Below, one piece after another: positions 19,478 to 28,234 of a DNA stretch of 48,501 nt. The notes beneath the pieces are model-generated. The model was given only the letters and a program-made list of their open reading frames with translations, was not told the origin of the DNA and ran no database searches. The position numbers and the translations under genes are program-made. Origin of the DNA: an uncultured Lysobacteraceae bacterium (GTDB lineage Bacteria > Pseudomonadota > Gammaproteobacteria > Xanthomonadales > Xanthomonadaceae); NCBI GenBank assembly GCA_937897645.1, contig CALCNV010000069.1, positions 1-48,501 on the forward strand. Direction: 5' to 3'. Each line of letters opens with the position of its first letter. Within the stretch, counting starts at the first letter, position 1.

Positions 19478-20953
19478 ATGAGCGATCAACCCGAACCGAC
19501 AAGGCCGATCAAGGAGCCATCCTACGCGGATGCGATCATCCCGCTGGCCACGCTTGCGATCCTGATTTCCGGCTCCATCGCGCTGTTCGGGCTGGCCGCC
19601 ACCAGCGGCCCGCTGCAGGTGGCCCTGTTGCTGACCACGATGGTCACGGCCGGCATCGTGATGAAGAACGGCCACCCCTGGGAAACGGTGGCAGCTTCGG
19701 CCAGCAAGGGCATCGCCTCGGTCACCACGGCGATCTTCATTTTGCTGGCGGTGGGTGCCTTGATCGGCACCTGGAACCTGTCCGGCACCATTCCCACGAT
19801 GGTGTATTACGGCATCCAGTTGATCAGCCCGGACTGGTTCTACGTAGCCACGCTGTTCATCTGTGCGGCGATATCGCTGGGCATCGGCAGTTCATGGACG
19901 ACGGCAGGCACGATTGGCGTCGGACTGGTCGGGCTCTCGCTGTTGCTTGGGCTTTCGCCTGCCATCACCGCGGGCGCAGTGATCTCGGGTGCGTACCTGG
20001 GTGACAAACTGTCGCCGCTGTCGGAAACCACCATCCTCACGGCGCAGATCGTGAAGGTGGATATCTACACGCACCTGCGTTCACAGGCATGGACGTCGGT
20101 GCCGGCCTTCCTGATCGCTGCGGTCGTGTTCACCGTGATCGGACTTGCCAGTTCCCGCACGCAAGTGGACGCAAGTACGCTAACCACCGAGCTGGACAGC
20201 CTGAAGGATCTGTTCTGGATCACCCCGCTGAACCTGCTTCCTCTGCTGTTCCTGGTGGTGGCTTCACTGCGCAAGGTGCCGCCGTCGCTGGCGATCATGG
20301 GTTCTGCACTGCTGGCCGGGTTGATGGCGGCTATCCTGCAGCCGGACGTGGTCCTGGCGTTCGTGGATACGCCATCGCTGAGCGCACCCGCTGCGTTTCT
20401 CAAGGGTGCGTGGATGGCAATGGCCAATGGCTTCGTCGCCACCACCGATTCGCCGATGGTCAACGCACTGCTTTCGCGCGGAGGCATGGACAGCATGCTG
20501 CTGACCATCTGGCTGATCATCGGTGCGATCTCGTTCGGCACCTTGCTGGACCAGTTCGGGCTGCTGTCGAAACTGATCGCCCCCATCCTGTTGCGCGCGC
20601 AGACCACCGGCAAGCTGATCGCAACCGTCGCCGCCACCGCGATGGGCTTGAACATCATCGCCGGCGACCAGTACATCGCACTGGTGCTGCCGGCGCGCAT
20701 GTTCCAGGTCGAGTTCCACAGCCGTGGCCTGGCGCCGCAGAACCTGTCCCGCACCTGCGCCGATGCCGGCACCGTCACTTCGCCACTGGTGCCGTGGAAT
20801 TCCTGCGGTGCGTACATGTCGGCGGTGCTGGGCGTGCCCACGCTGGCCTACCTGCCATTCTGCATCTTCAACCTCGCCAGCCCGTTGCTGTCCGTGCTTT
20901 ACGGCTTCACTGGATTCAAGGTCGCGCGCGTGACGCAGGAGACACCCGCATAG
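19478..20953 (+). CDS. nhaC: Na+/H+ antiporter, NhaC family
   Basis: 491 residues with about 11-12 membrane helices. Family landmarks are SGSIALFGL, GHPWETV, GSSWTTAGTIGVG, GAYLGDKLSPLSETT and NIIAGDQYIALVLPARMF. It exchanges cytoplasmic Na+ (or malate/lactate-coupled variants in some relatives) for protons across the inner membrane. It follows the CDF-like gene by 65 nt on the same strand and could share its transcript. Confidence 0.9.
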   Translation: MSDQPEPTRPIKEPSYADAIIPLATLAILISGSIALFGLAATSGPLQVALLLTTMVTAGIVMKNGHPWETVAASASKGIASVTTAIFILLAVGALIGTWNLSGTIPTMVYYGIQLISPDWFYVATLFICAAISLGIGSSWTTAGTIGVGLVGLSLLLGLSPAITAGAVISGAYLGDKLSPLSETTILTAQIVKVDIYTHLRSQAWTSVPAFLIAAVVFTVIGLASSRTQVDASTLTTELDSLKDLFWITPLNLLPLLFLVVASLRKVPPSLAIMGSALLAGLMAAILQPDVVLAFVDTPSLSAPAAFLKGAWMAMANGFVATTDSPMVNALLSRGGMDSMLLTIWLIIGAISFGTLLDQFGLLSKLIAPILLRAQTTGKLIATVAATAMGLNIIAGDQYIALVLPARMFQVEFHSRGLAPQNLSRTCADAGTVTSPLVPWNSCGAYMSAVLGVPTLAYLPFCIFNLASPLLSVLYGFTGFKVARVTQETPA

Positions 20954-21024
20954 CGTGCGCGATGCGCGCGTCCACGACCAAGGCAAATGCGGGAGCACGT
21001 GCGCACGACGCACGCCGCATCGGG

Positions 21025-22302
21025 TCAGAAATCCTTGCGCAGGCTCAGGGTGGCTTCGGTCGAGGTGTAGTGGTTGGATGCGATGTTGCCGCGGTCGCGG
21101 ACATACAGCACTTCTGGTGACAGCGACCAGTCATGCGGCAGTTGCCAGGTCAGCCCGGCGAAGAGTTCGTAGAGGTCATCGCGACGCCGCACCAGCATGT
21201 CGGGGTCGTCGCCCGGTCGCGGCAGGCTGAAGCGGTTGTGTCGCCACAAGCCTCCAATCCACAGGCTGGTATCGTCACCCAGGGTGAACTGGGCCTCGGC
21301 ATCCAGGCCGTGGAAATCGGCGTCACCATCGATGCCGCCGCGGCGTGCCCATTCGCGCCCCATCAGCACGTTGGCTGAAATGCTGGCCTGGCCATCGGCG
21401 AAGGCGTGTTCATACCCCACTGTCAAATCGCCGGCGCGCTGGTTGCGGTCCAGTTGTCCCACCAGGCTGGCGGGAACATTGTTCTGGGAGAGTCGCGCGC
21501 CCACCTTGAACTGGCTGTCCGCATCATTGCTTCGACGCCATTCAACGCTTGCGGCATGGTAGTTGAAAGAAAGGCCGTTCGGGCGTTGCCGCCTGCGACT
21601 GGTCCATTCGAATCGGGTCTGGTTGTCGCCGGACCTGTAGTTGAAGCCCATCCGGCCGCGAAGGTCACCACTCTCGGCGTAGAAGCCGCGCTGGACCTGC
21701 AGGCTTGAATTGAAGGAATACGCATCACTGAAATGGTAGTTGAGGCCCACGCCGACGCGCAGCCTGGCGAAGCCCTCGCTGGGCTCGCCGCGTGGCAGGT
21801 AACGGCCGGCCGCGATTTCAGCGTGGGCGTTGGTGCTCAGCGGATCGCCTTGCATCAGCTGTTCTGCCGCGTCCGCATAGGCTTCGGCCTGGCCGTGGAG
21901 ATCGGGCGGCAGGTCATCGATGTTGAGCACGCTTTCCAGCTCGATCAGCGCACGTGCGTCCTCACCCAGCGCCAGGTAGGCACGTCCAAGCCCAAGGCGC
22001 GCTTCGAGTGAGTCCGGCTGCGCCTCCAGCGCACGTTCGAACAGCCGCTTTGCCTGTTCGGCATTGCCGGTTTCCAATGCGGCTTCTGCAAGCAACAGGT
22101 CGAAGGCGACATTGTCGGCCTGCGTGGTTTCCAGCGGAACGAGCAGGTCGTAGGCCTGTTTGTATTGTCCTTGCTGCACCAGTTCGCGGGCGCTCCCGAG
22201 GTCCGGTTCGGCAGCGACAGCGATGCAGGGTGCAAGTACGGCAAGCCACAACAGCAGGCCATAACTTGGTCGTCGCAGGCGTGGACCTACGCGAGCACGC
22301 AT
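21025..22302 (-). CDS. TPR-containing outer-membrane beta-barrel protein (SLAM/DUF560-like)
   Basis: 425 residues: signal peptide (PSYGLLLWLAVLAPCIAVAA), about 130 residues of TPR (LVQQGQYKQAYDLLVPLE, AKRLFERALEAQPDSLEARLGLGRAYLALGE split over several repeats), and from about 165 alternating amphipathic strands ending in LRKDF with a terminal Phe as in outer-membrane barrels. The arrangement resembles surface lipoprotein assembly modifiers, which flip lipoproteins to the cell surface, but the similarity is architectural and I am not certain. The frame opens at 22407; ATG 22302 begins the signal peptide. Neighbouring secreted proteases are not obvious clients. Confidence 0.7.
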   Translation of the reverse strand: MRARVGPRLRRPSYGLLLWLAVLAPCIAVAAEPDLGSARELVQQGQYKQAYDLLVPLETTQADNVAFDLLLAEAALETGNAEQAKRLFERALEAQPDSLEARLGLGRAYLALGEDARALIELESVLNIDDLPPDLHGQAEAYADAAEQLMQGDPLSTNAHAEIAAGRYLPRGEPSEGFARLRVGVGLNYHFSDAYSFNSSLQVQRGFYAESGDLRGRMGFNYRSGDNQTRFEWTSRRRQRPNGLSFNYHAASVEWRRSNDADSQFKVGARLSQNNVPASLVGQLDRNQRAGDLTVGYEHAFADGQASISANVLMGREWARRGGIDGDADFHGLDAEAQFTLGDDTSLWIGGLWRHNRFSLPRPGDDPDMLVRRRDDLYELFAGLTWQLPHDWSLSPEVLYVRDRGNIASNHYTSTEATLSLRKDF

Positions 22303-22514
22303 GCCTGGGTGTGCGTTGCAGTGACAAGGCTGGACGTTGTTGGCGTTGTGCGCCACCGGTGCAGTGTGCATGACTTGGGCTGCCTGTTCGCAGGATGCCA
22401 GATCCATTGGCTACTGCCTGATGCGAATACCAGTTCGCAAACAGGGTGATCTGCACCGGGTCCATAGGCATGGCGCGCCACGAAGCGTACCCGATTGCAA
22501 AAGGCGGATGGCGA

Positions 22515-22548
22515 CGAAAACGACGGGGCCGGCATGTGCCGGCCCCGT
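22515..22548 (-). terminator. Terminator after the lysyl endopeptidase-like gene
   Basis: Minus-strand stem ACGGGGCCGGC/GCCGGCCCCGT with ACAT loop (22523-22548) followed by CGTTTTCG. Strong stem, short T tract. Confidence 0.7.
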
Positions 22549-22573
22549 GGCATGCATCATTGCACGCTCGTGC

Positions 22574-24109
22574 TCAAGGCTCGAACGGGCCCATGGGCAC
22601 ATGCCGTGCCCTGGCCTTGCGTGGCAACGGTGGCGGTGCGGCCTGGGTGATGGCCGCTGGGCGCGGTGGGATCAGCGGCTGGGAGCCATTCACCCGCTGT
22701 GGTGTGGTCGGCACGGGCGCGAGGTATTGGCTGATGCTCGGGAAGACCACGTCGAACCGGGAGTAGTAATCGCGATTATTCACGTTGGCGACCGATCCCG
22801 TATTGGCGCAAGATGCGCTGCCGCCATACAGGCCGCCGCGCAGGCGATAGCCGGAGGCATCCAGGGTGAACAGTGCCGAGCCACTGCTGCCGCCCTCCGT
22901 GGTGCCGCTAAGCCACGCAACTTCATTGTGGTGCGCGTCGCGCGCGGTCTGCTGGCCGCTGGAAACTTTTTTCAGGTCGCCCGAGGGATGATGGATGCCA
23001 AGCAGGTTGCTGGAGGCGGCCAGCATGCTTGAATCCCAGCCCGCCAGCGCTGCGCCTGCCGGCGGCGGATTGTTGAGGCGCAACAGCAGCGCATCGGTAT
23101 CCACGTTTGCATAGAGCAAAACCGCACCGCCAGGCAGCAATACGCGCGCCGCCTGGACTGCGCTGCCACACGAAGTCGCCTCGTATCCCCAGTATGTATT
23201 GAGCGTGCTTGCGACGACCTGGTTGTCGATGCAGTGGTTGGCGGAATAGAAATATGGAACCTGGGTAGTGCCGTCAGTGTCCGCCAGCAGGGTGCCGGTG
23301 CAGATGTAGCTGCTGCCCGCCTCGACGAAGACCATGTGCGCCACGGCATCCTTTGCATTGACGAAAGGCGTGCCCAGCTCTGCGATGCGGCATGCGGTAT
23401 CGACGTTGCAGGCGCCTGATTGACCGATCTTCTCGATCATCTTGAAGCCGTCGACGCTGTTGGCCAGCAGGTGTGACAGTTGCGGCGCCTGCACCTGCAC
23501 GTTGCCACGTGCGATGCCGGCGGGAAGATGGATCTCCAGTATCTGCGCCTCGCCATCCGTGCCTGGAGTCCAGAACATGTTCTGTGCATCGAGCAGGCGG
23601 CGTATTTCCGTGCCTGTCATCATCGCCACTACGCGTGAACGTTGCGATGAACCGGCAAAACGGATTTCAGCACGCGGGTCCAAGGCGCTGAACTGCAGGC
23701 CGACCCGCAGGCCTGGTGCCACCGGCGAGCGTATTTCGATGCGGGCCACCGAACTCCCGTCCTTCAACGCGATCCAGCGCAGTGGCCGCAACGCCCCGGC
23801 CGTGCTTTCGTTGCGTGCGATGCGACCAATGCCGACCTGCGCCGGTTTGGTGTGGCGCGCCGCATTGCGTTGCTCGACTTGCAGGATGCGCTGTGCGGGC
23901 ATCTCCTGGTAATCCAGTCGCATCACCCGATCGGAGGGGAACTGCGTGGCTTTGAAGGACGTGGACGGCTGTGCTGGCGAGGTCCAGCTACGCTCGCTGT
24001 CGGCGCGTTGGCCTGCAGAGGCGGGCGTGGCTGCGGCCACCAGCAGAAGCCCGAATGCACAGGCCTTCAGACATGTCGTGGCGTGCCGGAGTTTGATTGC
24101 GAGTTCCAT
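22574..24109 (-). CDS. Secreted lysyl endopeptidase-like serine protease (S1)
   Basis: 511 residues: export signal 1-33 (FGLLLVAAATPASAGQ), a propeptide to about 225, and a protease domain starting around SGACNVDTACR. Triad: H292 (SANHC), D339 (VDTDALLLRL), S409 (EGGSSGS). The organisation and the motifs SANHCIDNQ, WGYEATSC and IHHPSGDLKK are those of Achromobacter/Lysobacter lysyl endopeptidases, which cut after Lys and act extracellularly. A proline-rich C-terminal tail (from about 455) follows. ATG 24109 starts the signal; the longer open frame to 24268 lacks support. Confidence 0.87.
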   Translation of the reverse strand: MELAIKLRHATTCLKACAFGLLLVAAATPASAGQRADSERSWTSPAQPSTSFKATQFPSDRVMRLDYQEMPAQRILQVEQRNAARHTKPAQVGIGRIARNESTAGALRPLRWIALKDGSSVARIEIRSPVAPGLRVGLQFSALDPRAEIRFAGSSQRSRVVAMMTGTEIRRLLDAQNMFWTPGTDGEAQILEIHLPAGIARGNVQVQAPQLSHLLANSVDGFKMIEKIGQSGACNVDTACRIAELGTPFVNAKDAVAHMVFVEAGSSYICTGTLLADTDGTTQVPYFYSANHCIDNQVVASTLNTYWGYEATSCGSAVQAARVLLPGGAVLLYANVDTDALLLRLNNPPPAGAALAGWDSSMLAASSNLLGIHHPSGDLKKVSSGQQTARDAHHNEVAWLSGTTEGGSSGSALFTLDASGYRLRGGLYGGSASCANTGSVANVNNRDYYSRFDVVFPSISQYLAPVPTTPQRVNGSQPLIPPRPAAITQAAPPPLPRKARARHVPMGPFEP

Positions 24110-24168
24110 TCGTTGTGGTTCCTTGGCTGATAAATGGCACTGGGTACCCGGGATGTATTTCGAACCCG

Positions 24169-24205
24169 CGCGATCCGCCAGGCCGGGCAGGGCTGGCGGA
24201 TCGCG
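24169..24205 (-). terminator. Strong hairpin downstream of the M2 peptidase gene
   Basis: Perfect 13-bp stem CGCGATCCGCCAG/CTGGCGGATCGCG with an 11-nt loop. Without a T run on the minus strand it may stabilise the mRNA end or attenuate rather than terminate. It begins just after the stop-proximal side of the gap and in part precedes the stop region of the upstream gene. Confidence 0.4.
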
Positions 24206-24212
24206 GCGTGGG

Positions 24213-26213
24213 CTACCCTTTCTTGGCTGCAGGTGCCGTTGCCGTCGTGGCCGGCACCTTCCAGCCACACGTCTGGCCCTGGTTCTGCTGCTTCAACCAC
24301 TCCTGCAACGGGGCGAAGTATTCGAGTACCGCACTCGCATCCATCTGCTCCTTGCCGGTGAGTTCTTTCATCGTCGCTTGCCAGGGTTGGCTTGCGCCCT
24401 TCTCCAGCATGGCCCAGAACTTCTGGCCCGCTGCCTTGTCACCGTAGAAGCTGCAGTTGTACAGCGGGCCCTTGTAGCCCGCCGCATCGCACAGGCCCTT
24501 GTAGAACTGGAACTGCAGGATGTGCGACAGGAAGTAGCGCGTGTACGGCGTGTTGCCCGGCACGTGGTACTTCGCACCCGGGTCGAAGAAATCCTCGCCA
24601 CGCGGCGTGGACGGCGCGACGCCCTGGTACTTGGCTTTCAGGTCCCACCAGGCCTGGTTGTAGTTCTCCGGCTTGATGGAGCCATCGAACACGCCCCAGC
24701 GCCAACGGTCGATCATCAGGCCGAATGGCATGAACGACACCTTGGCCAGCGCCATGCGCATCTGCGCGTTGATCAGTGCTTCGTTGCTCTGCTGCTGCTC
24801 GCCGACCAGGCCAATCGACTTGAGGTAGTCAGGCGTCATGGACAGCACGATGGTGTCGCCGATGGCCTCGTGGAAACCGTCATGCGCGCCGGTCTGGAAC
24901 AGCGGTGGCAGCTTGTTGTAGGCCAGGTAGTAATAGATGTGGCCCAGCTCGTGGTAGATGGTGGTGAAGTCTTCCTCGTTGGGCTTGATGCACATCTTGG
25001 TGCGCACGTCCGGCGACTTGCCGTCGGCCCCGCCCATGTTCATGTCCCAGGCGCTGGCGTGGCAGACCACGTCGCGGTCCAGCGGCTTGATGAACTGGGT
25101 CTTGGCCCAGTAGCCGTCGGGCAGCTTGGGCATGTTCAACGAGGTGTAGAAGTCCTGCGCCCGTTCGGTCATCTGCTTGGCGACCGCCAGTTGCGCCTCG
25201 CGCTGGGCCTCGAAGCGCGCCTGCACGCTGGCGCCGGGACCGCGCTTGCGCTCCGCCGCGCCGAGTGCCTGCTGGTACTGCTTCTCCAGGGTGGCGGTGA
25301 TGTCGAGGCTGCCCACGCCCTTGTAGGGCTCCAGGATGTCCCACAGGTTGCCCCAGTCCTGCTGCCACATGTTGCCCATCAGGTGCGCGGGCAGCAGTCC
25401 GTCGACCTGGCCTCTGGCGCCGTAGGTGGCTTCAAGCTTGGTGCGGGTGAAGCAATGCAGTTGTTCGTACAGCGGCATGACCTGTCCCCACAGGCGGTCG
25501 GTTTCCGCAGCCAGCTCTACCGGGGTCATGTCGTAGCCACTGCGCCACATCTCGCCGGCATCGGCGAAGCCCAGTTCACCGGCGCCCTGGTTGACCAGTT
25601 CGGCAAAGCGCTGGTAATCCTGGCGCATGGGCTTGGAAATCGTGTGCCAGCCTTCCCAGGCCTGCAGTTGCTTGTCGTAATCGCGGCTGGTGCGCAGCAC
25701 GTCTTCCAACTCGCCCAGTTGGCGGCAGACTTTCGCATCACCTTCGCCGGTGCAGTAGCTGCCTGCGCCGTACATGCCTTCCATGCGCGTGGCGATCTGG
25801 GTGAGTTCCGCCAGTTTCACCGGATCGCTGGGGGCGGGCATGGACGTGCCCAGCTTGAGCAACTGGATGGCACGCGCGGTGGCCGGCGTCATCTGCTGGC
25901 CCTCGAACTTCTTCGCCTGCGCGATCCAGCTGTTCAACTGGGTCAGGTAACGCTCGTTGCCCTTGGCCGAAAGCAACTGGCTGTCGTCGTTGATGTAGGT
26001 GGAAGAAAGCCACTGCGCGGCGGTGAGCTCGGGATACATCTTGCGGTATTCGTCGTTGACGCGCGCGATGAACTGGTCGGCGGTCTCGCCCTTGGCGCCG
26101 GCAAGTGCAGGAGCCGCCGCCTGGGTGGGGGCCTCCGCTTCCTTCTTGCAAGCAGACAATGACAGTACGCACGCACCGACGGCGAGCGCGAGCAATAGGT
26201 GGCGTTGCTTCAC
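24213..26213 (-). CDS. M2-family peptidyl-dipeptidase (angiotensin-converting-enzyme homologue), lipoprotein
   Basis: 666 residues. A lipoprotein signal ends in LSAC (C22), so the enzyme is tethered to the envelope. The zinc site is HELGH at 421-425 with the third ligand E449 in GFHEAIGD, preceded by TIYHELGHIYYYLAY, as in human ACE. Chloride-and-substrate-site surroundings (DVVCHASAWDMN, HDGFHEAIGD) are well conserved. Family members remove C-terminal dipeptides, and a Xanthomonas homologue is known to be active. Full length. The second gene upstream of the lysyl endopeptidase in the same direction, 103 nt apart, so possibly one transcript for peptide scavenging. Confidence 0.93.
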   Translation of the reverse strand: MKQRHLLLALAVGACVLSLSACKKEAEAPTQAAAPALAGAKGETADQFIARVNDEYRKMYPELTAAQWLSSTYINDDSQLLSAKGNERYLTQLNSWIAQAKKFEGQQMTPATARAIQLLKLGTSMPAPSDPVKLAELTQIATRMEGMYGAGSYCTGEGDAKVCRQLGELEDVLRTSRDYDKQLQAWEGWHTISKPMRQDYQRFAELVNQGAGELGFADAGEMWRSGYDMTPVELAAETDRLWGQVMPLYEQLHCFTRTKLEATYGARGQVDGLLPAHLMGNMWQQDWGNLWDILEPYKGVGSLDITATLEKQYQQALGAAERKRGPGASVQARFEAQREAQLAVAKQMTERAQDFYTSLNMPKLPDGYWAKTQFIKPLDRDVVCHASAWDMNMGGADGKSPDVRTKMCIKPNEEDFTTIYHELGHIYYYLAYNKLPPLFQTGAHDGFHEAIGDTIVLSMTPDYLKSIGLVGEQQQSNEALINAQMRMALAKVSFMPFGLMIDRWRWGVFDGSIKPENYNQAWWDLKAKYQGVAPSTPRGEDFFDPGAKYHVPGNTPYTRYFLSHILQFQFYKGLCDAAGYKGPLYNCSFYGDKAAGQKFWAMLEKGASQPWQATMKELTGKEQMDASAVLEYFAPLQEWLKQQNQGQTCGWKVPATTATAPAAKKG

Positions 26214-26331
26214 GGAGAATCCTTGGCTGGGGCGCTGGGCGCGCTGGAACCTGAAGGCTAGTGCGGCTGGTCGCGTCCTGCAAGTCTTTGGGAGGGGGAG
26301 TGGAAACTGGAAGCCACGGCTTCAGTTGGCT

Positions 26332-26488
26332 CCTGGTTATTGGTTCTGGGAAAGTGCGGGGCAAGTGCGCATGGATCCAGATCAAGATCAAAGGTACCCC
26401 TCCTCAATCCTCCCCTGCTACGCAAGGGAGGAGGCAAAACCAAGCACCCAGAACCAAGCACCCAGAACCAAAAACCAAGAACCAAAAA
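26332..26488. repeat. Repeat family H, copy 4, flanked by inverted heptanucleotide arrays
   Basis: The core (26369-26436) is ATCAAGATCAA, ACCCCTCCTCAATCC and CTCCCCTGCTACGCAAGGGAGG. To its right are seven heptamers of the form CCAARNA/CCCAGAA (26440-26488). To its left TCCTGGTTATTGGTTCTGGG (26331-26350) is the same heptamer in inverted form. The whole fills the 275-bp gap between the M2 peptidase start and the HEXXH gene stop and touches that stop codon. Confidence 0.75.
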
Positions 26489-27001
26489 TCACGCAGCCGG
26501 AATGTTGTCCGGGCAAGCAAGCAAACCACGCTCAAGCAACCATGAGCGCGCGTCTTCCGCGTCTTCCTCAAACCACGCGCGGGCGCTGCCCAGGCGGAAC
26601 GAGTACCCCCACGCATCCATGTCCTGCATCAGCCGGTCGCTGCCGACGCCGGGCAGCGCATCGGCCAACACGATCTGCAGGTAGCAGGTGGCGTCTTCTT
26701 CCAGTACCGAGTCGCTGGCGTCGGTGTGCACCAGTGCGCGGCGTTCCGGCGGCAACACGATCAGGTGACAAGCTTCGTGCAGCAATGAATGCACCGGCGT
26801 GTCGCTGCGCACGTACACGGTGCTGCCGATCACGCCTGCTTCGGGGTCGCCCCAGAAACTCCCGGGGATGGATTCGCCGTCCGCCACGCGCTCCAGGTTC
26901 AACGCGTGGCGAGCGAGCAGTGCTTGCAGATCAGCCAGCGGCAGGTCGCGGACGTTCAACACTTCATGGACTGCATCGGCGCTGGCAGTAGCGATGTTCA
27001 T
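26489..27001 (-). CDS. Conserved protein with a zincin-like HEXXH motif
   Basis: 170 residues, soluble, no signal. HSLLHEACHLIV gives H75-E76-x-x-H79, and EEDATCYLQ at 101-109 offers a downstream glutamate (E101/E102) as a possible third metal ligand. The protein may therefore be a small metallopeptidase, though a catalytic role is inferred from the motif alone. The frame opens at 27070 within a REP element; ATG 27001 is the start. It lies downstream of minE on the same strand, separated by the REP pair at 27011-27084. Confidence 0.7.
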   Translation of the reverse strand: MNIATASADAVHEVLNVRDLPLADLQALLARHALNLERVADGESIPGSFWGDPEAGVIGSTVYVRSDTPVHSLLHEACHLIVLPPERRALVHTDASDSVLEEDATCYLQIVLADALPGVGSDRLMQDMDAWGYSFRLGSARAWFEEDAEDARSWLLERGLLACPDNIPAA

Positions 27002-27010
27002 ATCGACAAT

Positions 27011-27084
27011 GGCAGGAGCGCCCCATGGGCGCGAGCTCTGTGCATTCGCGAACGAAGAGCTCGCGCCCATGGAGCGCTCCTGCC
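27011..27084. repeat. REP-type inverted pair (family F) between minE and the HEXXH gene
   Basis: GGCAGGAGCGCCCCATGGGCGCGAGCTC and its inverted copy with a 20-nt centre. The right arm is almost the same as that of the element before purA. It may stabilise the 3' end of the min mRNA or block read-through. Confidence 0.85.
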
Positions 27085-27089
27085 AGGGA

Positions 27090-27344
27090 TCAGGCGCTGC
27101 CTTCCTGCAGCGACACCGAGATGTCGAGTACGTCGTGTTCGCCTTCCTTGATCAATTTGACGTTGACCGCTTCCGCGTCGACGTTGACGTACTTCTTGAT
27201 CACTTCCAGCAATTCACGCTGCAGCATGGGCAGGTAATCGGGCGCGCCGCGCGTGGTGCGCTCCTGCGCCACGATGATGCGCAGGCGGTCCTTGGCGATG
27301 GAGGCGGTTTCTTTCTTCGGCTTGAGGAAATCGAACATTCCCAT
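27090..27344 (-). CDS. minE: Cell division topological specificity factor MinE
   Basis: 84 residues. FDFLKPKKETASIAKDRL is the membrane-targeting and MinD-binding region, and ELLEVIKKYVNVD lies in the dimeric topological domain. It stimulates MinD ATPase and drives pole-to-pole oscillation that keeps MinC off midcell. TTG 27350 overlaps the minD stop, but GGAGG six nt before ATG 27344 marks the start (MGMFDFL). Third gene of the min operon. Confidence 0.96.
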   Translation of the reverse strand: MGMFDFLKPKKETASIAKDRLRIIVAQERTTRGAPDYLPMLQRELLEVIKKYVNVDAEAVNVKLIKEGEHDVLDISVSLQEGSA

Positions 27345-27346
27345 GC

Positions 27347-28156
27347 TCAACCTCCAAACAGCTTGGTGAAGAAACCCTTCTTCTCCACGGTGGTGAAGCG
27401 CAGGGGACGGTCTTCGCCGAGCAGCCTGCCAACGGCATCGTCGTAGGCTTGGCCGGCGATGGATTCCAGCTCCAGGATGACCGGTTCGCCCTTGTTGGAG
27501 GCATTCAGCACGTCGCCGGATTCGGGGATCACGCCCAGCGTCTTCAGGCCCAGCACTTCTTCCACGTCCTTGATGCTCAGCATCTCGCCGCCTTCCACGC
27601 GCGTGGGGCTGTAGCGGGTGAGCAGCAGGTGCGGCTTGAGGGTTTCGCCGTTCTCGGCCTTGCGGGTCTTGGAATCCAGCAGGCCCAGGATGCGGTCGGA
27701 GTCACGCACGCTGGAGACTTCCGGATTGACCACGACCACCGCGGTGTCGGCGTAGTACATGGCCAGGAACGCGCCTTTCTCGATGCCGGCCGGCGAATCG
27801 CAGACGATGTAGTCGAAGCCGTCGGCGTCCAGGTCCTTCAATACTTTTTCCACGCCTTCCTTGGTCAACGCATCCTTGTCGCGCGTTTGCGAGGCGGCCA
27901 GGATGAACAGCGTGTCGAAACGCTTGTCCTTGATCAGCGCCTGTTTCAGCGTGGCTTCGCCATGGGTGACATTGACGAAGTCGTACACCACGCGGCGCTC
28001 GCAACCCATGATCAGGTCCAGGTTGCGCAGGCCGACGTCGAAGTCGATGACCGCGACCTTCTTGCCGCGGCGCGCGAGGCCGCAGGCGATGCTGGCGCTG
28101 GTGGTGGTCTTGCCCACGCCGCCCTTGCCGGAAGTGACAACGATAATCTCAGCCAA
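27347..28156 (-). CDS. minD: Septum site-determining ATPase MinD
   Basis: 269 residues. The deviant Walker A motif GKGGVGKTT is at 10-18; DFDVGLRNLD and CDSPAGIEKGA follow, and the C-terminal FTKLFGG is the end of the membrane-targeting helix. It recruits MinC and MinE to the membrane. The start is TTG at 28156 (LAEIIVVTSG), with a perfect AAGGAGA seven nt upstream; the ATG at 28210 would add an unrelated 18-residue extension. minD ends 3 nt before the minE ATG. Confidence 0.97.
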   Translation of the reverse strand: MAEIIVVTSGKGGVGKTTTSASIACGLARRGKKVAVIDFDVGLRNLDLIMGCERRVVYDFVNVTHGEATLKQALIKDKRFDTLFILAASQTRDKDALTKEGVEKVLKDLDADGFDYIVCDSPAGIEKGAFLAMYYADTAVVVVNPEVSSVRDSDRILGLLDSKTRKAENGETLKPHLLLTRYSPTRVEGGEMLSIKDVEEVLGLKTLGVIPESGDVLNASNKGEPVILELESIAGQAYDDAVGRLLGEDRPLRFTTVEKKGFFTKLFGG

Positions 28157-28234
28157 TGGTGTATCTCCTTGATGTTGCGTTCGGGGGAATGCCGTTTGCG
28201 ACGGTGTCACCGGCGATGGCTCGCCACGCGACCT

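Noticed and set aside
23946..26162. 738-residue plus-strand open frame
   Set aside because: Antisense of the M2 peptidase and lysyl endopeptidase genes; translation is Arg/His/Leu-rich without motifs.
26440..26488. CRISPR-like array
   Set aside because: Units are only seven bases, without spacers of constant length, and no cas genes are near.
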